Shown piece after piece: positions 1 through 10,559 of a stretch of DNA of 64,000 nucleotides. Each line of letters opens with the position of its first letter. Position 1 is the stretch's first letter. Below the pieces are notes generated by a model. That model was not told the DNA's origin. It did not search any database and saw only the letters and a program-made list of their open reading frames with translations. The translations under genes were made by a program, and so were the position numbers. The stretch is from Siphlonurus alternatus (lineage: Eukaryota; Arthropoda; Insecta; Ephemeroptera; Siphlonuridae), in the NCBI GenBank assembly GCA_949825025.1, contig OX463781.1, forward strand, positions 6,117,370-6,181,369, read 5' to 3'.

Positions 1-968
1 GCTGTCATCTCAAAGCATTATACCGGAGATACGCTAGATATATTGCCATTTTAATGAAGGAAAAATTATCATTAATATTTGGTTGGAATTATTTCAGCAT
101 TTTTTTTTCTGATTGGCAGTAAAACAAATATTTGTCATAGTTTTTAATACTGTGGTATACGGATGTTTGAATGTACTGTGTTCATGTAATTAATTGTTTT
201 ATTTCATATTTTACGTTCTTCTATATATCCATGCAGTACGTTATAAATATGTCAATACCAAAAAGTACTGTATAGGGCCATTGCACAACATGCAAAGACA
301 CAAATGGGACAAAAGTATAAAACAACTGTACTTTTATAAATTTCTTGAATGGGTTTTAAGTCTGCTTGAAAATATTATAATTGTAGATTCTCAGTCAGGT
401 TAACTGTTTAAAAACACAATGTTTATTAATAATACTTATTTTTGTGTGTGATAATTGTATTGCATTAAAAAATATTTTTGTACATATGAATATAATTATT
501 ACCCATTGTTCAAAAATTGTGGAGAAAGCTTGAAAATGACACTGAACAGAAAAGTTACATTATTTCATACAATCAATATTTCACCACAATATTATTTTTT
601 TATTTTAATAAGAACATCTGACCGAGTTCAGTAGTAAAAATAATAAATATTTCATATAATATAACATTTATGAATACTGTTTTTTAGCGTTACGATATGA
701 ATACAAAATATTCACATGACTTTATAAAATAACACACATGAAATACTAATGTAAAAATATTGAATATAAAATTTGTGTTTTACTGTTTGGGCTCGATCGT
801 GATTTAGTTGTCAACGCCGCGAGGTCACAGCACTTCCGTCATCGTGCTCGGCAGGACGCGGATGAATATTGCGAGCAAATCGTGTGATCGTTGAATCGAA
901 ATGTAAACAAGCAGTGGGAAATGAGAACGTGTACCTGCCTCGCGAAACGCTGGGGCATCAATGCACTT
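1..968. other. AT-rich non-coding stretch
   Basis: No convincing coding sequence, splice pattern or repeat structure was seen. The open frames here are short and composed of low-complexity AT-rich codons. From about 790 the base composition becomes more balanced, with several CpG dinucleotides, leading into the palindromic element that begins at 969. Confidence 0.5.
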
Positions 969-1390
969 TAAGGGCATTGGGTGTAGCACCGGTAGTTGGC
1001 AACACTGACGTATCTTCACCATGTTAATTTTTTATCCTTGCTCCTCGGAGTAATTTTTATGCTAGAGCTAAGCTGATTGCTGTGGTATCAAGGTAATTAA
1101 TAGCCCAAGTGCACAATTTGGCTAAATAAAGCCTGATATAAAGAAAAATATATATTTTTTATATTTTAAAAAAATGCATGTAAATTTAAAAAATTAGTAA
1201 AAATACTTTTCTTTAAAGCAGGTTTTACTAAGCCAAATTGGGCACTTGGGCTATTAATTACCTTGATACTACTGCAACCAGCTTGGCTCTAGCGTAAAAA
1301 TTACTCCGAGGAGCAAGGATAAAAAATTAACATGGTGAAGATACGTTACGTCAGTGTTGACAACTACTGGTGCTACACCCAATGCCCTTA
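969..1390. mobile_element. Palindromic (foldback) MITE, about 422 bp
   Basis: The left arm reads TAAGGGCATTGGGTGTAGCA onward and the right arm ends with its reverse complement (...TGCTACACCCAATGCCCTTA). Pairing continues almost to the centre through ACTGACGTATCTTCACC, the CTCCTCGGAG block and TAGCCCAAGTGC, leaving an AT-rich middle at about 1150-1200. No coding capacity. A fragment of the right arm recurs at about 23,962-24,005 (TTAACATGG, ACGTCAGTGTTG), so it is a dispersed family. No clear target duplication was found. The superfamily is unknown. Confidence 0.85.
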
Positions 1391-4300
1391 ATATGTCTTG
1401 ATATGCAGAAAACAAAATCGAATGTTTGTATCGATTTATGAAAAAAAAATTATTGGGCTTTTAAGCATAAAATATCTTCAAATTATAAAATACATATAAA
1501 TATATAAAAATTACTTTTATATTAAGAAAGAATCAAATTGCTGCTTAGCAAGAGCTACTTTTATCCCATTTATTACCAGGGAAGGAAAGGAAGGGAATGA
1601 GGATTGAAATTATCTTAAAGTTAAACCCCGGTGTTGAAGATTTTTAAAGTCAATTTCCCACCCACTTTTTTTTTTCAGATTACAGTTTGAGTTTTTTTCC
1701 CGTAGCAAAGTCAATAAAGTTTAAGGTGATCTCAAACTTTATTGACTTTATTCGTGATATTTCTAATCAGATTTTTCTAAAATTTAAAAAGTGACAAAGT
1801 AAAAATTCTATCAAAATCATGTATTAATTTAAAAAAAAAATCATTTATGCAGTGTTTTAATTACAAAGTCAGTACAGAAACTATAACTTCATCTAAAAAC
1901 AAATGTACATGTATCACACTTGATATTCTATTGATAACTGATAACTATATGAAAACAATTATTTTTACATACTTATATTATGTTTTGATATTGTGGATCA
2001 ATTTACAGTGAAATATTATGTAATTTAAAATTTTAACAAATTAATTTTCACTTAATCTAACATCTAAATTATAGGCAGACCTTAAAGGATGTATGATAAA
2101 TATTTATTTTGTTTACTACTAATACAACTAATTTTAATCATATATCCTTTAGCTGTCAAGTTATATATTCTTTAAAAATATTTGTAACCAATAATCATAT
2201 CATTGAAAATAATTTATTATAATTTAAAGTGTCAAAAAAATACAATATAAATCACAATAGGTATTTTCTTTATCTTTAATAATAATAATAGTAATTCTAT
2301 CTAATAATATTAAAAAAGTATAGGAGGACCCTAGGCAAAATTTATACAAAATAAAAACCTGCTTCGTAATCATTAATTTTTATGCAGCTAGAGTTTTCTC
2401 ATTATATTATAACAGCTTAAATAATTCATTCTTTTCCTTTAGAAAAAAAATACATATTTTTCATTTTCTTTTCAAGTATAAAGACATGGGATGATTCATT
2501 CTATGCCACGATTTGCTCGATTGATGCGGTAAAAAAAAAACTTTGGCGAGAATTATAAAGTTCAAATCAGTAATAAAAGAATTACGTCATAAAAAGCAAA
2601 GAGTATTTATTGTTATTTTTTTTTATTTAAAATTGTATTTTACGATTGTGACTTATAATATACAAATAAGTGAAATTATAATATCAAAATGACGTCTTCA
2701 TTGAACTGTCTCATGATAAAATAATTATTTCGCTACTCATTTGTTTCAATGAATTGATGTATAGTATCTATTCCAGACAAGGTTTGGTCAAAACATATTT
2801 TGCTGCAGGCATTTTTTTGTGAAGTTATATATTTTTTATGCTTACGCCTTTTTGATGTTCAACCAATTAATATGAACATATAGCCAACTGTTTTAAATTC
2901 TTGTATAATAAGATATTTTTCTACTTACTAATAATCAAATATATTTAAAACAGGAAAAAAATTAAAACTGTTTTTTTCTCCATCGTGTTAATATATATAA
3001 AAAAAATATTGGATCGACTATCCCATCTGGCTTTATATTAGTTATGCAAAAAATATAGTTTGACGTTTTATAACAGGAAGGAATCATAACATAAATTTAT
3101 AGGAATTTTAATAAAACTGTGCCGTTTAATTTTAGGTTTAGTGATATAATTTAATTTATTGTAATTTATTCAATCTAAAATTGAATTTGATGAATCGATC
3201 ATTAACACTTTACAAATTTAACAGTTTGAATAATGCTGGTTTGAGCTCAACGACGAATAAATGTTACAGTGAAAAGTATTTTAGCATTTTAAAGAATTGT
3301 ACAATAAGCTCCATGGGCCATGATTCACTAGGAAGATAACCAGATTAGTACAGTAAAGATATTTAGTAGAAGTTTAACTCAATGACGCAAACCGTGGCTA
3401 AATATCATGGATAACTCCTTCGTTATTGCCCTTTTTTTCCAATTTTTCTTTGCAAATTTTCACTCGTACGAAGGGATTTCTTTGCTGCACCTTGATCCTT
3501 CACATTTTGGTTTTTAAATGCATTTTGCTGATAAAATTAAATTATGTTCCACGTTATGAAGATTTTGAGTCATATATTCATATCTTGGTCGCTTTCAAGT
3601 TATATTTATGACAAATTTGCTAAGAAAACCGCAGAAACCTTGGTTAGGAAGGTCGCAGAACAGTTGTTACACCAATCCACTGAGAAACTATAGAAATTAA
3701 TTATATTTGTATTTTAGTTACTATCAAAATGAAATAGATTCACTTCGACATAAGAGTAAATATTATCAGTTTCTTATATGAATATTACGATTAGCAGAAA
3801 AGATCTATATAACCAACATGCATGCACAATCTTACATTACAGACGGTATCTTTAGCTTAACCCATAGAAATGGATATCGCAGCCTTTAGATTATTAAATG
3901 TAGGCCCTAGCCTTCTTTTTCGAAATAAAATAAACAGCATTAACTGCATGCAAATACCAATTAAATTTCCAACCTACTTTACTAACGAAGCAAAATAATG
4001 CTTTTTAAAGTAAATTCAATTTATTAAAACTTTTTGACAAATTTGGGAGAAACATAAGATTTCATCATAAGTCATAAACTATAATATTTAATAACAACTT
4101 AGCAGGAACCATATAATGGGAGTCACGTTTTATTTAATAGGAGTATAATATTTATCATCATAATAAAAATATAATATTATAAAAAAAATACAAAATTATA
4201 TCCTCTATTACATGATAATGTGAACAAAATTGTTATTTTGAATTACAGTTTATAAAAATAAAACTTTATAAATTTTGCAATTCAAAATATAAGTACTCTA

Positions 4301-4640
4301 AATTCTCTGCAAGTGATACACGGAATAAAAGTAATACCTAGAAATCTGATATTTAAAAGTTTCTAGAGGAAAAAGGTTAAGATACATAAACTGGTATATA
4401 TATTATAATATATCATTTTGCTATGTATGGGAAATTTCATATTAATTAACGTGCGATCAGCATAAATATAACATTGAAATGAGGCAAAGTCCTATGCCAG
4501 ACTATGTTTTATGTAATCTTTTCCACATAAAGCCTTTATAAAAAAAATAAATCTCCTCGGTATTGTGTTACCAACAAAAAATTTTTTTCAGTGTAGGTAA
4601 TTTTGGTAACAAATCATATTAGATTGTTGTATGTGGCAGT
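1391..4640. other. AT-rich non-coding stretch with one hairpin
   Basis: No gene was recognised. The only structure I can support is a hairpin at 1707-1749, where AAAGTCAATAAAGTTT pairs with AAACTTTATTGACTTT across a loop of about 11 bases. The rest is homopolymeric A/T runs and short open frames without family resemblance. Confidence 0.5.
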
Positions 4641-4800
4641 ATAGAGATTGTCGCGCAGTGCAGGGGTGAATGGACTAGCAGGGTATTTTGATGAGGAAAC
4701 GGCCCCTCCCCCTTCTCTATCTCTCTATGCTGCGTCCTGTGCTGCATTCAGTCACGTGACTTTAATGGTGACGTCATAGTCACGGGGAATTATGTAAATT
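4640..4800. promoter_or_regulatory. GC-richer patch with E-box and CRE-like sites
   Basis: This island of balanced composition in AT-rich surroundings contains the palindromic E-box core in GTCACGTGAC (4751-4760) and a full CRE palindrome TGACGTCA (4769-4776), spaced 8 bases apart, after a C-rich/CT-rich run. No reading frame is conserved through it. Its regulatory role is inferred only from the clustered palindromic sites. Confidence 0.3.
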
Positions 4801-5930
4801 GTAAATTATTTACGCTTAAATTGGCGGAAAATATAAATCTATCATCAATCTTATAAAGCTATATATAAATCTTTTAAGAAAGATAAAAAAGTGTCAGTAC
4901 TGAAAAATGCGGTAAAGAATTAATGCGTGTAGTTTGTGCAGTAATGCTGATTTGCTCTAGATATGCAAATTAAGCCCTCTCTTATAATTTCATACAAATG
5001 TATGGCATTGCTTTGTTATATATGTTATGACAATATGCTGAATATGCGCTGTTTTCACATGGTGATTGTTATTTGACTATAATAACGCTAACAATTGCAA
5101 GAGGAAAACTTGAAAACAATGTTCCAAAACAATGCTATTTTTTGGTTGCCGGATTGTTAGACAAATTTCTGTTAGCATTAAGTGATTTTATTTTTTTACC
5201 TTATTCGTATTTTTTTGACAAAAGATTTATATATACTTCTTTGAATATCTTTCCATTTTTATGTATAATAACACATAGTATAGATGAACACTTAAAAAAT
5301 TAATGTTGCATGAAATAAATTAGTTTGTACAATTTTATAATTATTCAAGCAGAAATTGAAATATAATACTCTAATATTCATGCAATATATATGTTACAGG
5401 AAAAAATTGAACATTTATTGTTCCATTTTTTAATTTGTAGTGCTTGTTATCTTCTAAAAAGATTAAATGCCAGAAAGCTATACTTAAATAATGCATTATA
5501 AGATTATAAAGATGCAGAATGCAAAGAAACAAAAATATGTAATTATATTTATCAGCCGAGAAAAAAAATCCAGAACATAATCACTATACAACAGCCTTTT
5601 GTTTTTTTTTATTACTTTCTTTGTGAGTTTAATTGTAAAAAAAAAAAAGTAAATCATTGCGGAAAATTTCATTTCATTGTTTTTAAACGTGGTCAGTTTA
5701 GTTTTTGTTACAAAAAAATACACAAAGGAATAAAAACATTATTATAAAGAGACAAAAACTATAACAAATACAATTTTTTTATACATTTAATTGCATTTCA
5801 AAGAATTCTACTATGAAATAGTTATTTTAAAAAGAATAAAAATAACACACCACAAAAGATATAAAAATTGAATTTCTATCTCGTATTTAAAGACACTGAC
5901 CAAAAAAGGAGTCACAAAAAACATCAAGAG
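4801..5930. other. AT-rich non-coding stretch
   Basis: No feature was supported. It contains A/T homopolymers and short open frames on both strands with low-complexity composition. Confidence 0.45.
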
Positions 5931-5939
5931 GTCCACCAC
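5931..5939. repeat. 9-bp direct repeat, candidate TSD (left)
   Basis: GTCCACCAC lies just outside the left arm of the large foldback and is repeated exactly at 10,181-10,189 just outside the right arm. A 9-bp duplication is typical of Mutator-like (MULE) transposition, although a few bases (GGTAAG versus TGATTC) separate it from the paired arms. Confidence 0.55.
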
Positions 5940-5946
5940 GGTAAGC

Positions 5947-6090
5947 GGACCAAATACCCCCGGACGAAATACCCCCGGACCAAATATCCCCGCCCGGACC
6001 GGACGAAATACCCCCGGACGAAATACTCCCGGACGAAATATCCCCGGACGAAATACTCCCGGACGAAATACCCCCGGACGAAATACCCCC
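5947..6090 (+). repeat. 15-bp tandem repeat, left foldback arm
   Basis: About nine units of GGACGAAATACCCCC with variants (GGACC..., ...TATCCCC, ...TACTCCC), interrupted once by GCCCGGACC. The order of variant units is the mirror image of the array at the right end, so the arms were duplicated or homogenised as blocks rather than evolving separately. The peptide repeats in the open frames here are a by-product. Confidence 0.9.
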
Positions 6091-6479
6091 TTGTAAGTGG
6101 AGAGGGGCGGGTGACCGACGCGGGAGGGGAAGTTGACTTTATTTATAAAGTCTGTTTTTCTGTCGTTTGTCTGACGTCACGCGCGTCGTATTAAAGAAGG
6201 AAGTTAACGCCATTTTTCACAACAAATATATATTATGTAATATTCAAAGTATATTATTTATTATATAGTTAATAGCGTATCAAGATCTCAAATTGCGTCT
6301 TTAATTTTATTATACCAACACATACTCAAAATTGTGCCGCAAACAAACGATTTTTGTATAATATGCTATGCTTACTTTGATTGTGCGGCAATTATAAATT
6401 GTCTCAGAGTTTTACAGAAAGATTTTGAAGGTTTTTAAACGATTTTAGGGTCTTAAACCTAATTGTGCCCCTATATATA

Positions 6480-6720
6480 GCGATTTGAGCAAAGTCCGAA
6501 ATTAACAAATATTTCGGGCTTTGCTCATTTAAAATTAAACATTTCTAGAAGTGCTCAAATCGAAAAAAGCAATCCCCAACGAGAAGTTTTATATCGGGCT
6601 TTGCTCATTTAAATTTGATCATTTCTAGAAGTGCTCAAATTTATAAAGTCTGTTTTCCTGTCGTTTGTCTGATGTCACGCACGTCGTATTAAAGAAGGAA
6701 GTTAGTAACGTTAGGCCAAT
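6480..6720. repeat. Internal repeats of the left foldback arm
   Basis: Two copies of a module of about 95 bp carrying TTTCGGGCTTTGCTCATTTA and TTTCTAGAAGTGCTCAAAT occur, followed at about 6638-6705 by a second copy of the segment seen at 6143-6207 (TTTATAAAGTCTGTTTTYCT through TTAAAGAAGGAAGTTA). Matching modules in inverted orientation lie at about 9030-9270 in the right arm. The region from about 6640 to 7140 has no clear partner in the right arm, so the arms differ by an indel of around 500 bp. Confidence 0.75.
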
Positions 6721-7449
6721 ATATATACATTATGCATTAATTTATCATATCATTCATATCGAATTAAAATTAATGTGTAATATATTTTGATACGATACAT
6801 TTTATGCATGTTAATTATTAGTGTTTATTGCATTTTTTTTAGATTTTTTTTTAAAATAAAAATTTTCAAAATCATCCCTATATAATTTTTTAACTTAAAA
6901 AAAAAATTTAAGTAAATTTTTTTTGGTGTGATTTTTTAATTTTGATTCGATTGGTATAGGTCTAAAAGTGCAATATTTTTTATTGTTTTTGGTCCCCCGG
7001 TGCTATAGGTGCCGTGAACACTTAACGTAGCATGTGTACCCCTCCTGAAGAAACTTAATTTACTTGTTGTTCTATTTATTTCCTTATTTATTCCTTCCTT
7101 TTCTATATTTATATATGTTGTCACCAAAGCCCGAATTCAATGCGCACAAGCAATTCAAGCAAAGTGAAAAATAATAATTGGAAATTGTGCCGTATTATAG
7201 TAATAATTTGTAATAAATAATTAAAACAATAAAATATTGTGAATTTAATAATATTTCAATTTTTAATTACATCACTTTTTTAATTAAGTAAAAAAAATAC
7301 AAATTTAGCATTAGCGTGTATATTATTTTTTTATTAAAATATTTCTTTCTGTTTTATTCAAGTCATACTGAAAAATACGATTTTGTCACACTTTTTATAT
7401 TAATGTTGATATGTTAGTTAATTTAAATAATTTTTTTACAGCTGATATA

Positions 7450-8202
7450 CAGGGTGTCCCAAAGATCTTTAGATTTTTCAAACCCAAATAGCAACCGTTT
7501 ATTATTTTTTAATGTTCACTTTATATACATCAAATTAAAGCTCTGAAATTAGTCTGAATTTAACATTTTCAAAAATGTGAACAGATTTTTTTTTTTTAAA
7601 TGTAATTTTCTTTTCTAACCGTTAGAAAGCAAAATAGTCACTTTTTTCGAATCACGACTGTTCCTGCACCTAAAATTTGGTTGCATCAATTCTTATGCCT
7701 TTTGATCTTTTTTCGATGCAAATGCAACAAGGCCTCTCGTTGGTGGCTCATCAAACATCCAGTCCCTCCTCGAACTCACGCCACACATTGCGCAGCATGG
7801 CAGGCATGGTGGACTGGATCCTGGCGGTGATGCCTTGCTTTAGCTCCAACGAGTCTCACACTGGAATTTTGAATACGTTGTCCTTCGCATAGACCCGAAG
7901 AAAAAATTCTGAGGGAGTGAAGTCGGGGAACCTGGGGACCCATGTTGTGGGACCCCAGGTCGATCCATATGCCTGGGAACACCTCGTCCAAAAAACGATG
8001 CACGAAAAAGTGCAAAAAGCTCCCATTTTGCCTTCTAATGGGTATTGAAGAAACTTCGCCTTTTAGATTTTTTTTTCTGTTCACATATTTGAAAATGTTG
8101 AATTCAGAGCTTTAATTTGATGTATATATAAAGTGAACATTAAAAAATACCAAACGGTTGCTATTAGGGTTTGAAAAATCTAAAGATCTTTGGGACACCC
8201 TG
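7450..8202 (-). mobile_element. Tc1/mariner-like element, degenerate, 753 bp
   Basis: Terminal inverted repeats start CAGGGTGTCCCAAAGATCTT at 7450 and end with the reverse complement at 8202, extending roughly 130 bp with few mismatches. A TA dinucleotide flanks each end (7448-7449 and 8203-8204), the duplication used by Tc1/mariner elements. The interior retains a decayed C-terminal transposase fragment on the minus strand. It lies in the spacer of the large foldback, so it inserted there or was carried along. Confidence 0.85.
7676..8084 (-). pseudogene. Mariner/IS630-like transposase C-terminal remnant
   Basis: Read on the minus strand, one frame gives HFFVHRFLDEVFPGIWID. After a frameshift near 7940 the adjacent frame continues FPDFTPSEFFLRVYAKD, a decayed version of the conserved PRSPDLTP-x-DFFLWG block preceding the last catalytic acid in these transposases. 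It then runs IPV-stop-DSLELKQGITARIQ and NVWREFEEGLDV before two adjacent stops and a decayed ATN. So there is at least one frameshift and three stops. The N-terminal half and the first two catalytic residues are absent. It is a dead copy of an element type common in arthropods. Confidence 0.8.
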
Positions 8203-8283
8203 TATTATAAAATCATTTTAACTTAATTTACAGAACTTGCTAAGGAGCAAAGAGCTCTTCAAGATAGTACCAAACCTACTAAT

Positions 8284-8493
<210 letters not shown>

Positions 8494-9356
8494 TATTACC
8501 TGATCTTATTATTACCTGAAATTGACTTAGTTTTTCTGGGATTACTATCATGGCATTTTAAATTTCATCTAAATTTTTTCTTTGCACAACATGTTTTAGA
8601 TTGACAACCTTTCTTGTAGTTGCAAAACACAAAACTTTGCTTTGAATTTGCTAATGCTGCTGCTGATCTGAGACACTATTTTCTTTGTCATGTGTGGTAC
8701 GTCGATTGAACTTAGAAATTGTTCATCTGCAACCTGGAATTCATTGCTAGAGTATATTTGTAATAATACCCTTTAATTATAAAAAAATGATAGTAATAAA
8801 AAAATTTAAAGTGTCTCTCAGTGTGAAAAAATCGTATTTTTTCCATTATGACAACAGAAAGAAATGTTTTAATAAAAAAAATACTATACACGCTATTAAT
8901 GTTAAATTTGTATTTTTATCAATAAATTAAAAAAGTGATATATCATTAAAATATTATTAAATTTACATTATTTTATTATTTATTGCTATAATACGGCACA
9001 ATTTCCAATTATTATTTTTCATTTTGCTTTGAGCACTTCTAGAAATGATCAAAACAGTGAGCAAAGCCCGAAATAAAAATTCTCGTCGGGGTTGCTTTTT
9101 TCGAGTTGGGCACTTTTAGAAATGAGCAAATTTAAATGAGCAAACCCCGAAATAAAAAAAAAAACTTCTCGTCGGTTCGCTTTTTTCGATTTGAGCACTT
9201 CTAGAAATGTTCAAATTTAAATGAGCAAAGCCCGAAATATTTGTTAATTTCGGGCTTTGCTCAAATCGCTATATAGGGGCACACCTAGGTTTAAAAACCT
9301 AAAATCGTTTAAAAACCTTCAAAATCTTGCTGCAAAACGCTGAGACAATTTATAAT

Positions 9357-9738
9357 GGTCAGCATCCATGATGACATCACCAATCCTTTGTCCTCCCATT
9401 TACTTACAAAAAAAGATTGGGCGCACGTAAGATCCTATACGGAGCAATTTTTCGATCGCTTATTGTTAACCCTCTAAATAAGTTATGTTTGCAAATTTAA
9501 AATTAGGTATTGGCACTAACCTTTTACGTTTGCTGCTATAAAAATTTTATTATTTGCCTCGGGTCAGTTTAATTAAAGAGCATCTAAAGAATTTCGCGGT
9601 AGTAGTGTTTTGACTTTTGACTTCGAGCCGAAAAAACATGCGCAGAAGGGTTGCGCGCCGATGCGCGGTGGTTGTAGCAGGAGTCAAAATTAGCAAACGA
9701 ACATGGCGACTATATAATTTTTCTGATGGATACTTACC
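9357..9738. mobile_element. Short inverted-repeat insertion in the right foldback arm, about 382 bp
   Basis: The partner position in the left arm reads GCGGCAATTATAAATTG without interruption. In the right arm the same sequence is split at AT. The insert begins GGTCAGCATCCAT and ends with the approximate inverse ATGGATACTTACC, and AT is present on both sides (9355-9356 and 9739-9740). The uninterrupted left arm is therefore the empty site. No coding capacity. An AT duplication could fit an ISL2EU-like element, but this is a guess. Confidence 0.75.
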
Positions 9739-10029
9739 ATTGCCGCACAATCAAAGTAAGCATAGCATATACAAAAATCGTTTGTTTGCGGCACAATTTT
9801 GAGTATGTGTTGGTATAATAAAATTAAAGACGCAATTTGAGATCTTCATACGGTATTAACTATAAATATACTTTGAATATTACATAATATATATTTGTTG
9901 TGAAAAATGGCGTTAACTTCCTTCTTTAATACGACGCGCGTGACGTCAGACAAACGACAGAAAAACAGACTTTATAAATAAAGTCAACTTCCCCTCCCGC
10001 GTCGGTCACCCGCCCCTCTCCACTTACAA

Positions 10030-10174
10030 GGGGGTATTTCGTCCGGGGGTATTTCGTCCGGGAGTATTTCGTCCGGGGATATTTCGTCCGGGAGTATTTC
10101 GTCCGGGGGTATTTCGTCCGGTCCGGGCGGGGATATTTGGTCCGGGGGTATTTCGTCCGGGGGTATTTGGTCCG
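10030..10174 (-). repeat. 15-bp tandem repeat, right foldback arm
   Basis: The inverse of the array at 5947-6090, with the same variant units in mirror order, including the single GGTCCGGGC interruption. It ends with GGTCCG at 10,174, six bases before the right copy of the 9-bp direct repeat. Confidence 0.9.
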
Positions 10175-10180
10175 TGATTC

Positions 10181-10189
10181 GTCCACCAC
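10181..10189. repeat. 9-bp direct repeat, candidate TSD (right)
   Basis: GTCCACCAC is identical to 5931-5939. See the left copy. Confidence 0.55.
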
Positions 10190-10236
10190 AGAAGGCAGAT
10201 GCGGCAATGCGGAACAACATAAAAAACAAATCTTAC

Positions 10237-10450
10237 CCTTGTTGTTTCCGATTGATTTTCCCACGATCAAATGTCACCAATAACACTCACACGTAGATAA
10301 CAAAAATCACTAAATTAAGATGAGACACACAAGAAAACGTCACTAAATGGTTCTCGCCGGCGAGATGAGAAGCACCAAGGAGACACCCGCAGCGACTGAT
10401 GGAGCGCACGCTGCTTGGTGCACTGACTGCGAGTCGCGGCGGTTATAGCA
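10237..10450 (-). promoter_or_regulatory. Candidate promoter and untranslated first exon (minus strand)
   Basis: On the minus strand a TATAACC box (10,441-10,447) is followed about 21-25 bases later by TCAGTG (10,421-10,426), which matches the arthropod initiator TCAGT. The downstream transcript would be GC-rich, then AT-rich, without an ATG frame, ending in CAACAAGG|GTAAGA, a good splice-donor match at 10,236/10,237. The foldback element starts only about 56 bases into the would-be intron. No matching acceptor or downstream exon was identified. The TATA-initiator spacing is slightly short. It could also be the leader of an unrecognised retroelement. Confidence 0.3.
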
Positions 10451-10559
10451 GCAGTAGCTTGGCAGTCGAGGCAGCTAGCAGAGAGCCGCGTGCGCCGTGC
10501 CCGCCAATACACGAGGAGTAGCTGGTGCGCCGTCACAGCACCACCTTTAACACCAGCTT

